The notes beneath the pieces were generated by a model. The model worked only from the letters and a program-made list of their open reading frames with translations, did not search any database and was not told the DNA's origin. Made by a program: the position numbers and the translations under genes. 64,000 nucleotides of DNA from Ornithodoros turicata. Its lineage: Eukaryota; Arthropoda; Arachnida; Ixodida; Argasidae. Every line of letters begins with the position of its first letter. Within the stretch, counting starts at the first letter, position 1. Below, piece by piece: positions 41,674 to 54,631 of the stretch. Location: contig NC_088201.1 in the NCBI RefSeq assembly GCF_037126465.1, positions 141,796,376 to 141,860,375 of the forward strand. The letters are read 5' to 3'.

Positions 41674-41794
41674 TTCAAGGGAAGTGCGTCGGGACGAAAG
41701 CCGCTGATATTTCGAACAGAGACTGTTCTCGCCCAGGATGAACAGTCTCTGTTCGAAATATCGGCAGCTCTCGTCCTGAGGCACTTCCCTTCAA
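41674..41794. repeat. Imperfect palindrome of two PLE-tail-like arms
   Basis: Arms 41674-41728 and 41740-41794 are inverted copies with about eight differences around an 11-bp centre. Each holds GAACAG-TCT-CTGTTC then GAAATATC, the same layout as the PLE hammerhead motifs with AUAU in place of ACGU. On - the left arm is preceded by CCTGGGCGA, a core-like sequence one base too long. Confidence 0.6.
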
Positions 41795-42009
41795 ACTCAT
41801 ACCTAACTGATTTTTTTTTCCATATCGCTTAACATGGTTTTCATAAGTCATGTTCATGTAAAACGGGACTTCTTTTATTTAGTCATCAGTCTGACGTTCT
41901 CCTCGATCACTTCTGCCTACCAGATTGCAGATTCCTGAATTTAGCTAGCCTTATAGGTACATTCTCCTTATGGTTATAATTACTGAACCTCCACATGATA
42001 GAATTAGAT

Positions 42010-42701
42010 ACCTATGTACTAAGAGGGTTCGAAAGCCTTCTCACACATCGTCAACAGTTCGTCAGCGCAGATGGTGTTAACTCTGCTTTTCACCCAGTTG
42101 TGCCTTCGGGCGTTCATGGGCCCAACTATATTATTAGTCCACAGCAGTGGCCTACGTAACGGAGTTTCTGCTGCGATTCACTTATTGATTTTCACTTATT
42201 TAAACGACAACGACGCTCGCACACTTCTGTTTGCCATCTACGGTATCTCCTCCTGGTGCCGCACGTGGTAAATGACCCTAAATGTAAAAAAAGTGTAAAG
42301 ACGTGCGCGTCTTTCGCCCCTCCATCAGCTTATCTACGTCTTCACGCTGTCATTCTCGAATTGTATCGAATGACCATCTAGACAATCACACCACTACTAA
42401 CGTGAATTGGATTACTCATATCGAATACGTCATTAAAAAGGAAAACATTTGGATGTTGGGGTACCTAGAACGAAACTTCTATTTTGCCTCCAGTGACATT
42501 AAGGCCCTCATCTACAAAAGGAGTATAATTAGAGTACGCGTCAACAATCTGGGTCTGAAACGCTTATCTACCATCTCAAATTCATCGAAAAGGAATCAAC
42601 GCGTATTCAGCACATTATCAGAGGGCATCCAGTGTAACGACCATGAAATTGGTCAACACCAACCAGCATTGCCGCAACATCGCTGTGATCACATCAAATA
42701 A
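42010..42701 (+). pseudogene. LINE RT C-terminal fragment (CR1/Jockey-like)
   Basis: LRGFESLLTHRQQFVSADGV (about 42020-42080) and a degenerate copy of the SGVPQGS...YLNDN block (about 42150-42210) are followed, in another frame, by WITHIEYVIKK, LGYLERNFYFASSDIKALIY and KRSIIR. This is the order of the RT palm end and thumb. The YADD box is lost and several frames are used. Confidence 0.7.
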
Positions 42702-43446
42702 TTGTAATATTTTCAGTCCGATGGGCGTTATATAATACACTAATCCAACCATAGTAGTATTATGTACGCTACGGTGTATAACAAATTGATTGTATTCATC
42801 CATAAGTATATTACGTTCGTAGTTATTGCAACTGTATTACACACATATTGTTTAGTTGTGTGTAGCGTACCATAAAATACGGTTGTTTTTTCCTTCTTTA
42901 CTTCTTCTATATGCTTCTTTGTCTGTACATTGCGAATTATTATTCTTTCGGATTGCTGCAGTTTTGTAGGTAGTTACAAGTTAAAATAAACTCCGGGATA
43001 TCTTACATAATAATATTGTAAAGCAGACAGACAAGGAGCAGAATGACACTTACGTTTCACAGACTGGAATCGTTGCCGGCACTGGTAGTCTTCTATGCCT
43101 TGCTGTCGTTTAAAAACTTCCCACAGCGGCTGCAGGAAATAGCAAGTACAAGTGTGCCTAGGAGTGCAAGCGCTGTGTCACAGCCACGTCTATGACCTCT
43201 CCATCTACAACATATCTCCAACGCTCCTGGAGCAGCAGCCTCAGACGTCCTTCAGACGTTTTCGGAAACAGGATGTCCAATGAACGCCCACTATACGGCT
43301 CCGTTTTCTGTCGGCTAAAGGACTCCACGTGCCGGAAAAGAAGGCTTGTTAGTCTTGAGGATGTCTTAATCAGTCGCTTTTATCTAAAACGAACGGGATA
43401 CACGTCCACGGTGATACTGTTAAGTGATTTTGAAAAACAGGGTCAA
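42702..43446. other. Unassigned region left of copy B
   Basis: An open frame at 43192-43446 runs into the transposon and shows no known domain. Confidence 0.3.
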
Positions 43447-45429
43447 TACGCTCTCCCAAAGAAACCGGATAGTAAGGGTCAAAAATCGTCAAATTTTTTA
43501 CCCATATTATAAGGGTCAACACCTTACGCATAAAAGTATGACGGATAGTAAGCGTAAAAAATCGTCAATTTTTTTACCCCTATTTTAAGCGGTGTTCGAT
43601 GCCGGTTATTCTATGGGCTGTTTGGCTACCCTTGTGATACCGCTTACTGCACCTAAAAATACCACATAGTATGCGGCAAACCTGAGCACCGTAGACGTCA
43701 CGTGACCTCACGGTCCTTGTACTGGCAATGGCTGCAATTCTGAAATGACCCGCAATGCGGTTTTCCGGCGGCTGTTCTGGAAAGGGTATGTGGTTCCCGA
43801 TTGCCAAAAGCATCAGAAAGAAGTTTCCAGAGCAGTAGATGGAAAATCGGATTGCCTGTTAATTTTGCATTGCAGCTATTGCCTGCCCAAGGGACGCTGA
43901 CATCACGCGGCGCCTAAGGTTCCCAGTTACGATGCGTACTGTGCGGCATTCTGGCGGTGCAATTCTCTGTGTAAACACGGCATACCATGCGAAATTGTTT
44001 CACAGGAGAAAAAGAACAGCTGCTACAACATGATCTCGATTATACGAATCTCACAGGGCATGAAAAACAGTTGGTATCATCCGAGACTCGTCAGCAGTAC
44101 CACATAGGTGCACGAAGCATGTATACGGACGGAAGCCCGTTCACTTTTATATGCTATCGCTTAAAAGATATCCATGGTATAGGCATAGCCTGTTGCTCAT
44201 CCAAAAGGCTTGGCAACTGACAGTGCGCCACAATAGCTAGGCCCACTGCACTGCAAAACCGTATGACACAGACAAACCCATCACGTGAATAACCGATATA
44301 AAAGGCACGTTCTTGCGCAAGGCAAGCAATATACAAGAGTTCTCGCGGCAGTCAAAAGAAAAATAAGAAGCACGAGTGTATCACTTGAACCGGGTTCATC
44401 GTCTCACTATAGCCCGCGTACGCCACTATCTCATTTAAATCACAACATTTGAATACATCGAAGTATTTCCCACAGCGTTAGTAGCACGCATTTAAACCGT
44501 AATGCAACAAACATTCGCCAAATAATTCCACTTTATTGCAGGAAAGAGCCCAGAATAATAAATACATGCGTGTGTTTATAGAATATTGCACCTATGGCAT
44601 GAAAATGGTGTGTCTTAAGGTGCACGTGACCAAACATTAAAAAAATGAGAACAGCATACTAGCCATAAACCAACAGATTAGAACACCTGAAATATTTTAG
44701 AGAATTATGAAATGACATTTGTGCATCTTCACAACACTTCAACACAACAAAATATAAATTGGACACTAGCTATATGAGATAGTAATTGCATTAAATTACG
44801 TGTATAATGGAATAAACATTTAATGAGCGTTATATCACAGGATGAGGCATCGAGGTACACAGAATATCAGACATATACAAAAAGAAATCCATAGCAGACA
44901 GGTCATAAACTAATTATATATAGGGTGATTCCCCGGATCAGGCAGGGTGGTCCCGTCGACCTCTTCAATTTTTTTTTTTCAAACACATATTAAAGCCTTG
45001 GCCCTAGGAGGCATATGGGTGCTGAAAGTAGTTGAAAATAATTGGTGGGTATTTTGAATGAATTATCATTCAGATGTGAGCTTCCTACGCAGCATGACGC
45101 CACCCATCTTGACATACTCAGCTTTACGTGCTGACATGCTCAGCACCCACAAACTATTTGACATACTCAGCTTATCACTTTTCTTTTTTTTCACGTATTG
45201 TCTGGGGTGGGTAGCATTGAATCCTAAGTTGTGAAGATCCTAAGATTTGCCTTCGAGGGAGATAAAAAATCTAAAATTTGCCTCATTTGTAAAATATGGT
45301 ACGTTTGGGAACCTCACAACTCGTCCCCCAGTTGTGATACCCGAAAGTAATCTACATCATTGTGTTCATCTCGAAATGCCCTTTCTTCGCATAGCGAGTA
45401 CGTCGTATTGTGAATTGGGGCAACGCCCC

Positions 45430-46170
45430 CAATAGGCTTTTGTGACGGATATCTACGGAAAATGCGTAAATTCGACACCGCGCATCCCAATATATTCTTG
45501 CTCGTAACATCGTTCATTTTGCTCGCAAGCGTTCATCATGACTATTCTTAGTTGTCGTACCTAGACTAAATGGCAATAGTTTAGGTGAGGCATGAAACAT
45601 GAACGGTATAGTAGTAGCTTATTCGAAAAGGAAACACGAGTCTATGCCTAGCGGTCATGCCTAATATTTTGCACAGTTTATTCTGAACGTATTCAATGCG
45701 AACGTAGCGTGTCTCTCGTGTTTGTCCTCGTTCCTGTTTGGATACATCGAAGGATCACGTATCAACCTGCCCATCTAGTAACGAACGTATTCAATGTGTT
45801 CATCCCATAGGAACTGTTCGTTAAAGATGACACTCAAACATTTGATGCATTTGACAATATCAACAGGACTATTAAGATATACTATCTCTTTATTTAAACT
45901 AACACTTATGTTTTTGGTCGAAATATGATTGCTTCAGTTTTACTACTATTAATGCGTGAAGAGTTTAAATTAACCAATTTTTCCAAGTTGCAAAGCATCT
46001 CGTTAGCAGTAGTAGCTATTACATCAATATCAGAGCCACTGGAAAACACGCTTGCATTGTCCGCATACTAAATAAATTCACAATTGACATCAATGTTAAC
46101 TATGTCATTTAGATATCGGGTATCATATCCGGGTATCTCAACTGGGAGCCGAGTTGTGAGGTTCCCAAAA
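45430..46170 (-). pseudogene. LINE RT fragment, copy B version
   Basis: Counterpart of 29160-29873 on -. An extra in-frame stop falls just upstream of the YADD-like box, so it is more decayed than in A. Confidence 0.65.
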
Positions 46171-46445
46171 CGTACCATATTTTAGAAATGAGGCAAATTT
46201 GCGATTTTTTATCTCCTCAAAGGCAAGCTTTAGGATCTCCACAACTTACAATGCAATGCTACCCACCCCAGACAATATGTAAAAAAAGTGTTAAATAGTT
46301 ATGAAGATACGTGGCGTCAAACTGCGTAGGAAACGCAATGGTCGAAATGTCCACATCAGAATGATAATTCATTAAAATAGAACCACCGATTATTTTCAGC
46401 TACTTTCAGCGCCAATATGCCTCCTAAGGACGATGTTTTAATATA

Positions 46446-47331
46446 CAGGGTGTCCCAGAAAATGTGTCATTGAATTATAATAAAAAAACTACACCACCTA
46501 GAGTCATGGGGTCAATGGCATTTGTTCTTACTGGGTTTTTGCCATCTCCTCATGTGAATGTCGTGTAACGTAAGTTTAATTATGTTAATTTTTGCGAGCT
46601 TAAGTCGGAAATTTGCCTAGTAAAGGTTACTTTTTTACCTCACCAATGTGAAGAGCGTGTCTAATTTAGTCAAATTAATGATAATTTACAGGGATATTCA
46701 GGGGCTATCCCATCGGAAAAAATAGCCTAACATCATGCTCTACGGAGGTCGCACAGAATAGCGCGCGATGAATTTTTCAGCGCAATCTTTGTCAGTCCGA
46801 CGAAAGGAGGTTGGAAACCCAGCCCTCCCCGACATCGCAGAAAGAGATAAAACAGGCACGGCTTATCACGTCCGACTCGTCCGACTTTCGCTGGGATAAT
46901 GCTTTCCCTCTCCGAATTTTAGGAAGTGTTACTTTTTCTACTATCGCTCTGTGGGCTGGCTTCGGAACCTTCTTTCGTCGCACTGAGAGCGATTGCGCTC
47001 AAAAAGTCATCGCGCGCTATGGTCCGGTGCTCCGAAAAGCATGATATTCGGCTATTTTTTCCGATGGGATAGCTCGTGAATATCACTGTGAATTATCATA
47101 AATTTGAGTGAATTCGCCACGCTCTTGATATTGGTGGGGTAAAAAAGTGACCTTTACTTGGCAAATTTCCGAGTTCAGTTCGCAAATATTTACATAATTA
47201 AACATGGAGTACATGACATTCACATTAGGAGGTGGCAAAAACCTAATAAGAACAAATGCTGTTGACCGCATGATTCTAGGTGGCGTAGTTTTTTTATTAT
47301 AATTCAATGACACGTTTTCTGGGACACCCTG
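46446..47331. mobile_element. Foldback MITE 2 (CAGGGTG family), unique to copy B
   Basis: 886 bp, ends CAGGGTGTCCCAGAAAATG and the inverse, TA at 46444-46445 and 47332-47333. Copy A near 30140 retains the empty site TTTTAATATATGTTTG. Arms extend almost to the middle. Confidence 0.9.
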
Positions 47332-47405
47332 TATGTTTGAAAGAAAAAAAAAATCACCACCGTGCATGATGCGGCATGAAATCACCGTATAATAACTGAA
47401 GTATA

Positions 47406-47614
47406 CAGGGTGTTCAAATTTAAGCTTCCACTAGCACTTTATAAATAGGCGAACAAAAGAAAACTGGCTGCTATTTTTCTGTTCCTTGAGTAAGAAACAG
47501 GTGCTGCATAATTAGCAGCAGCATTTCTTACACAAGTAGCGTAAAGTTACCATCCGGTTTCCTGTCATCGCTGTGTTTGCGTAGCGCTCGTGAAAGCTAA
47601 TTTTGAACACCCTA
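47406..47614. mobile_element. MITE shared with copy A
   Basis: Counterpart of 30214-30424, CAGGGTGTTCAAATTTAAGC end, TA on the left side. Confidence 0.85.
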
Positions 47615-48976
47615 TAGTTCTGTGTATTGCAGACGTTGCATTTATCGAGCAATGCATCATTACTCATGAAGCAGTCACAACTTACAAGTGATCTTTACAG
47701 GTGAGTTGTACTGGTTGTACATGCGTGAGGGAGTAGAGTCTTGTGTATTTCTTCCCAGAATGTGTCGCACAGTAGAAATTTTAGGAGCACCACCTAATGG
47801 CAGCTGAGGGTGCATGCGTGGTATTATGCAGTCCAGCATGGCTACGAAAACCGTGTCGTGTCATGTTCCTTGGGACGCTGGACATAGAAGTTTATTGTCA
47901 TGAGCGCAAAATAATGTGCTTGCTGATATTGTCAAATGGCTACGCATGTCCGTTCAACAGTAGATTCCAAAGATATGCTATTGCATTTCAGTGAGGAAGC
48001 TAATCTTCAAACTCTGCTAGCGTCATAATACATGATGCAGATAAGGTCTTCTTCGCCAGACCTGGGTCATCCCGAGAGACCTCCCACATGAAATGGTCAC
48101 AGGCTGCCAAACATAGCATTCTGAAATCTTTCTCGTCCTTTAAGTAGCATTCAACTGAATTTTGTTAGACCCGTAAATCATTTTATCATATCATTGATGT
48201 GACCTGTCGTACTGTCAAATGGGTGCACATGTCTGTGCAGCAGTATATATAGCGGAAGTGATACTGTTTCTAGCGTTTAAATAGGAAAGCTAATCTCGTA
48301 AATATGGTAAGGCCGAAATAAATCATGCCGATAAGGTGCTCTTTGCCACACCTGAGTCCATCCCCGCAGAGGCCGCTTACATGAAATAGTCATAAACGTA
48401 ACATGGATAACATTACTATAACTGGAAACACTCTAGTTCTTTAAGATAACAGTTAACCGAATAATGTTAGACGCGTAGCTCAATTCAGCTGTTTAAGAAG
48501 TGAGGCTCCACACGTGTTTTGCAGCACCACCACAACCACCACCTGCACCAGGTTATCGAAAATCGTAACCGTCAAAAACCCAATTTGCTTCATGTCAACA
48601 CATCATGCTGCGGTATAATCAGCAATAATCATCCGAACTCCTATTACAAGAACGGATTGAGGAATCATTAACAAATATGCTTCAACGGGGAGAAACGCAC
48701 ATCCGAGAAAAACGAGAACAAAAAGAGTCTCACCTGGTGGACAATGGGCGTACGCATACGAATTTGTAGCGAGGAGATAGCGTGGAGAATCACAACTGTT
48801 CAAGCAGCGTCGTCCGCGTGCCTTGCCCACATATCGTGCGACGTTGTCTCGTTCGATGCCATCTCTTCCTGTGACAAGTTTGACACAAATTAGATATGAA
48901 ATTTAAAAAAAAAAACTACAGACACCCAGCGCAAAATCTGACAACTTACATTTGCTAGACCGTGCATGATTGTGAG

Positions 48977-49265
48977 ACCGTGAGACGCCAGAAGCCAGAG
49001 GACCGTTAACGAAGCGAAAGAAAAGACGCTTTGCACACTGAACCATGCACGTGTTCTGAGAAGGCAGGGCCCGTATAACAATTGAAAAACAATAAGCGTC
49101 AATATAGGCGTAAATGGATAATATGAGACGCCAGAAGCCAGCGTGACCGTTAACCAAGCGAAAGGAAAGACGCTTTACACACGGAACCATCCACGTGTTC
49201 TCAGAAGGCAGGGCCCGTATAACAACTGAAAAACAATATGCGTCAATATAGGCGTAAAGAGCTAA
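48977..49265. repeat. Two tandem copies of a 144-bp unit, copy B
   Basis: Counterpart of 31793-32080. Confidence 0.8.
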
Positions 49266-49586
49266 TACTCCAACGCAGAGCTTCAGTTTATCCGTCAAGA
49301 CGAAATCATATGCGTCAGGATATAAGAGTAAATCATGTCCGCCGTCCGATTTACGCATAAAACTCCGCCCTTTACGCTTACAGCGAGCGCGTTTACGGGT
49401 ACTAGGAATAAAACAGAGCTTGACGGATCGGCGTCTGCGATTTTGTCGAACTTTACGCTTAGTAAGGGTAAGATTGGACGTAAGCGTAAATTTATCCGTT
49501 TCGTTTCTGAGAGTGTACTGGTAACACGCTCAAATCATTTCTCCACATGTCATGTTTTAAAGCGCGTAAACGTCGCGCTAACATTT

Positions 49587-49652
49587 CAGCTTTGTCTTCA
49601 GCTTTTCATTTTTCATTCAGCTTTCATTTCAGCTTTTCAGCTTTCGACTTCG
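49587..49652 (+). repeat. Short TTTCAGC-type repeat
   Basis: Irregular repeats of TTTCAGCTTT / TTCAGC over about 65 bp. Confidence 0.6.
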
Positions 49653-50067
49653 ATTTCACATGTGTGTTGCATCGGCCACTTGACATACCCAACACGGCCG
49701 ACAAGCTCAGTTGTTGCCGGATACCTGAACGAGTGTGCATATCCCCTTTTACGTGCTGTTCGATATTCCTGTTGCCATGTCCCCATCTGTTTAGGTCTCT
49801 GCATCGCTAACAGACGTAGTTGCTTCACAATGCTAACACTGAACAACAAAAGCGTAACATAGAAAACGGACCTTATCAGTCTTCTTATAACGCATGCATA
49901 AATGTCTTCTAGTTGACTTACCAATCATTTCGACGATGTATCGCCTAATGCTGTTGGGTAACGAGGCACACGTACCACGCTCAACATTGTGTGATCCCCG
50001 CAGCACCTGCCTGAGCAGCGACTAGTGCAGGAGGTGCCTTCCTCTGTATTTCTGCATTGTTCTTTTC

Positions 50068-50350
50068 GAGGAGGAGGAGGAGTGTCGTTGGGAGGAACCC
50101 GAGAGGTCTGCCTGCCTGATTAGGCGGCATGTTTCTCGGGAAGGGAAAGATGGTGGAGAGGAGGAAAGGGTGAAGTGGAAGATAGCTGCGTCCATGGGCC
50201 GACTTCAGGGGAACTGTGCCGGCATACGCCTATTACACATCTGAGGGAAACCCAGGAAAAACCCCAGACGGCACAGCCGGCCCGCGGATTCGAACCGCGG
50301 ACCTCCCAGTCTCCAAGCGCACGCGTTACCGCTGCGCCACCGGAGCTGGT
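50068..50350 (-). mobile_element. tRNA-derived SINE (second family)
   Basis: 283 bp flanked by the exact 12-bp duplication ATTGTTCTTTTC (50056-50067, 50351-50362). On - it begins with a tRNA-like head: A box TGGCGCAGCGG (50339-50329) and B box GGTTCGAATCC (50296-50286). The body includes CGTATGCCGGCACAGTTCC and the tail is CTC-rich (50068-50090 on +). Not related in body to the SINE at 18331. Confidence 0.85.
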
Positions 50351-50362
50351 ATTGTTCTTTTC

Positions 50363-53298
50363 ATTCTGTTTTTGAGGGGAATAGTAAGCCCCGTGTAGAA
50401 CAGACATTTCCCTTAACTTTTGTTTTCTTGACCACTAAATATATCCCCCTCCCTCGACAATGCAGCAGAGGGAATAGCATCACCGCTTGGTCGCTGTAGC
50501 TTAATACTGCGCTCGCTGTTGTCTCTAAAGACACTGCAGCATTTCTTGGGATCCTCTCATCATTGTCGCAGAATTTGGTTAACCGTGTCATTTGTAGTTT
50601 TAACTGCTTCATACTGTTGCTGTCCACAAGATAACTACATATCAGCGAATTAAAAATGTCTTCGGGAACACTCACCGCTTAGCACTTGATGAAGTCAGTA
50701 GCGTCTTAGATAGCGGGAAACGTATTTCACATAATTTCATTTTGGCCTGCTCCGTGTGGCTTTAATTGTGTGTGTGCGTGTTGGTGCGTGCAGTAAAAGT
50801 GGATAACATGAAGTGTACCGCCATACCTTTCATTGCGTTGAAGTGCGCGCATTAGCGAATATCATTTGAGCGTGGTAAATAAGCAGGACTATATCGGCAG
50901 GAGAGTCAGAGGCGGATAATTACGTTTCTACTCAGGAAGTTTGACAGCGATAGTTGAAACGACTGCCGGTGTCTCGAACAAGATTATCGTTTGCGGACAG
51001 CACTGCGGAGAGAGTACTGGCGTTTCAGCTTCATCCTGTTCGGCTAAGCATGCGAGATATCTCTAAATTGCTCACTATGCAGGATATACTAGTAGACTGC
51101 ATGCTCACAGATATTGCCAGAGCCATCGGGAAAGAGCCATCCCAGAGCCATCCCCAGAAAGGTTAAGGTATATAAACGGACGCACACGGGACCAGTAAAT
51201 TCTCTAGCGCGAACGAACTCAACCAAAAGTACATGAAGCCATCAAGGTCAGGTACAGGAAAGGGGACGTCTTAAAAGTGACCATCTCCGGAGTACTTCAA
51301 CAGGTTAGAGAAGCTTTAATTCTGATGCGAATCTGATCGATCACGTAAGTGTTTCAAAAAAAGGCGTAACATAGAGGACGGTTACGATTGTCTAACACGA
51401 ATTTCAGCTATAGCTGTTGTGTGTGGATGTTGACACTTTTATTGGTGATATAAGCACAACTACTTTAGAGTGACGAGCACTGTCTTGTGACCTGTGAAGT
51501 GAGTGGTGATGTGTAGAGATAGGATTTGCGGAACGAAAATACTACTAAAATCGGGACACAAGCGGGTCAGAAAACGCCGAAAAATCGGGATACTTTCAGG
51601 GATAACGTAGCCATCTCTGAGTATGGTATGTCAAAACTGCTTTTATTAGGTTTAGATGATGTTAACTTGTTCAGCATGACCGAAATCGACAGTCCAGTCA
51701 AAAGAGAGAAGACAAAGACAGAAGGAGACAGAGAAAAAGAAGGGAGAAGAAGCGGAGGGTTTTGTGATACAGCGACAGCTATTCCCGAGACCTTTCCGTC
51801 AACAGCTACGCTGCAGAAACCTAGAACAAAATGTGGCGGCGAGGGTGCTGATATATGTGTGGGCTATGAGGCGGCGCAGCTAACATTGCAGCAGTTTTAA
51901 TGCAAGTCAGTACTACGTGTTCTGCTCAAGCTGCGCGTATACTCCTACTCCAGCACTTAGTCTAATATATTGCCAATTGAATCAAGTATGACCCAAATAT
52001 TCTTCGAGTTCGTATTGTTTTCTTGTGAAGTGATGGTCTCAAAATCCATTTCACATGTTGAAGCCGCGTGTAATTTGTGTCGCATGACGCCTCGTAGCAG
52101 AGGAGAGTTTCAGTGGATATGGTAGGGAAGGACGCAACCGCTGTGCTTCCTGTTCGCCACGTTCAACGGAAGTCTTCGTAGGAAGGAAATGAGGTCTGTG
52201 CACTGGCGTCAATCGCCTCCACATACGCCTTCCCTTTCTTATCAGAGGCAACAAAACTGGGCAACTCTCTCACGCACGCTTTCTGCGTATATTAGGAGAT
52301 TGCACTTGTGGAACCGAAACACATATATAGTATTGTGCGTTACCACTGCGACATCCGTCATCACTGCTGATAGTAATATTCTTCGCCTGGTAAGATAGCC
52401 TTCTTTAATGTCCCAGGTATCTGACGTTTAATTCAACTGCGGCAGCAGCTTGATATATGCCATTTGCGGGACGTAGGAATGTTTGCCGAACTTTGGGCAC
52501 ACAAGCAAAGAGGCTCAGACTTGTGTGCATACACAGCAGAAATCCTGCAAAGCATTCGTTTTCCAACTTTCTTTGCGAAGGCTTTGCCCAGAGGGTTTTC
52601 ATAAATTGACACCGGGATCGAACCAGTCAGAGTGGAACGTGGTGTGGTGGGGAATGCCTTAATGGAGAACTGTACGGGTACCTGGCAAACAAAACCAAGT
52701 GTTTTTCTTTTCTTTTTTTCTTCTTTTTTGCCTTTTAGGCGTTTATGAAGTTCTCGCCCCCCCCCCTCCCCACACACACACACTGTATGATCTTGCTGTT
52801 CCTTGCATAACAGGCAAATAGCAACATGGCTATTGACACGTTGAAGCGAACAGCTAAAACGCTGTATTTATGTTGTCCAAAACAAATTGCAAAATCGACG
52901 AACGCAGCCGGGGTACCATACAGTGTGATCTCCCAACAGCTGTCGTCAGGTATGCTTCACTCTGAAACATTGGTCTGGATATGACCTACACAGTAAAAAG
53001 CTTAGGCTCTTTTGTACCTTCGCGATATTTTATGTACAAAAATTAAATACCTGAATAATACTGTAACAAAAGTACCGAATATATTTAAAGACGAGATATT
53101 TCTCGATGTTCTAGAGTGCGTTTTACCTGCAGTATATTAGATATGAAGGGCACAACTGCCAAGCAACCAGCAAGGTATCGTTTATCAAGTAACAAATGGA
53201 TGTCATGGAAATCCATGACTACCAAAGACAGTAAAGTCTACTGTTGTTGTAATTCGTCTTCTATAGGAGTTTCGCCTGCCCACGAATAAGTCATCAAA
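50363..53298. other. Unassigned region
   Basis: No recognisable gene. TATATAAAC at 51168 could be a TATA box but no credible downstream coding start was seen. A Lys/Glu-rich open frame at 51526-51900 (124 codons) has no known domain. The strip before 53299 contains a possible acceptor (TTCTATAG at about 53265) for a 5' UTR intron. Confidence 0.35.
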
Positions 53299-53341
53299 AT
53301 GAAGTTATTCGCTACTGTGTGTGTCGCTGCCGTTTTATTGG
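53299..53341 (+). CDS. Signal-peptide first exon of a small secreted protein
   Basis: ATG at 53299 opens 14 codons with a typical signal core (Met-Lys-Leu then FATVCVAAVLL), then one base and the donor G|GTAAGG. 43 nt, phase 1. It joins in phase to the exon at 54263, giving a Gly codon across the junction and a plausible cleavage region (TLSAGP). Confidence 0.75.
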
Positions 53342-54262
53342 GTAAGGTTGCACACTCTACTTCTTCCTTTGCCTAGTGCTTTATGATTACTCAGCAGACA
53401 ATATCGACGCAATTGAGGATAACTCCACTTGAGGTTCCACCCAATTAAAATTAATGCTTTGATATTCGATATGGGAAAGAAAATAGTAATTACGCCTTCT
53501 GAATTTCTTCTGCTCATGAAATCGGTCCAGGTAGCAAAATTCACAATAGCGCCAGGCTTGACTTATTTCACTTCAATAGTATACCGATAACTTTTGGAGG
53601 ACCTGATAAATACCATAAGTATCATGCTCACTTCATCTCGTGATTACTTTCATCTCTCTGCAGTAGAGATCTGCAGTTTGGCAGTCCAGAAAGACGTTCT
53701 AGCGGTATCTGCAGCATCCAAACCACCAACGTAAAAAAGAAATAAGAAAGAACGACTCTGTCGAGCTGACCAAGTGAACGTTTACATAGTGTTTTTTTTA
53801 GGAAAAAATCGTCCCAGAATCAACACCGGACAGGATGCTTCTCCGCGGGCATAGCAGTTACGTAGGCAGCGCAACAGCGTTGCTATTGGACTAGTTGCTG
53901 CACGCTTGGCTTGATTGCAGTTTCGTATCCTTAAATATATTGCAACTAGAGTAGCCAGGGCATCAAATAATTGGGAGCACATATTCACTTAGTTCAGGTA
54001 ATTAGGAACACACACTTTTCGCACGGGACGAAAAATTTTATCACGTGACTCGCGATCGCTTATTGTAATTCCAGAGTACACATTCAGCATCTTATTTTAT
54101 GGGAACTTCCTCCTCAGGAGCATGGAGAGTGTCATTTTTCGCGATCTCGCATATTTCCCTCTTTCGCTGGACCCGGTATGCCCGTAATCTGCCTGGCTTA
54201 GAATCATTTAGTCACACTCTCCTCTGTTCGTTCCTCTGTTTTTATGTCCTTATTCCTGGCAG

Positions 54263-54440
54263 GTACATTGAGCGCTGGTCCTGTATCCTTGGATTGCACT
54301 GATGAGACTGCTGTGCGTGTTCTGCAAACATGTCAGGAAGAAATGAGAGCGAACCCTTTATTGCAACCTCTGTTGCTCCCACATGACGCACCCGAATCAC
54401 CCGATTCAAACAACGCTCCCGATCATCGTGCTTTTTGCTG
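54263..54440 (+). CDS. Second exon, cysteine-containing secreted protein
   Basis: Bounded by a good acceptor (TATTCCTGGCAG) and donor (CTG|GTAGGT). It starts in phase 1, matching exon 1, and stays open for 58 codons: LDCTDETAVRVLQTCQEEM, a Leu/Pro-rich middle, then an acidic Pro/Ser/Asp segment ending HRAFCW. Three cysteines. The C-x8-10-L-x-C helix-like pattern is vaguely like tick microplusin-type antimicrobial peptides, but I would not assign it. It ends in phase 2, which does not match the best frame of the next exon. Confidence 0.6.
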
Positions 54441-54631
54441 GTAGGTGTGCACGAGATAAATCCAGACCTGAAATTCACTGGAATTCCGTTCGAAAACAAA
54501 ATATCTTATCAATGCATCTGAGCTCAATTCTGTTTTGGTGCTACGAGCTACTTGAATATTCCAGATAATCACTACAATATTTATTCCTACATTGATACCC
54601 TTCTCTTTCTTCTTGTTTCCTTGAAAAACAG

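Larger units (their letters stand above)
44923..47387. mobile_element. Foldback element with LINE fragment, copy B version
   Basis: Same element as 28643-30195, with MITE 2 inserted in its right arm. Left TIR has lost a few bases (GGTGATTCCCCGGATCA). Confidence 0.8.
43449..49515. mobile_element. 6.1-kb non-autonomous DNA transposon, copy B
   Basis: Homologous throughout to copy A. Left end CGCTCTCCCAAAG (mutated TIR), right end TTTCTGAGAGTG; TA at 43447-43448 and 49516-49517. It lacks MITE 1, carries MITE 2 (46446-47331), and has a local duplication near 45110-45165 (repeated GACATACTCAGC) absent from A. No transposase recognised. Confidence 0.85.

Noticed and set aside
51168..51240. TATATAAAC as a promoter
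   Set aside because: No plausible coding start, splice site or conserved ORF downstream; a chance TATA word in A/T-rich DNA is as likely.
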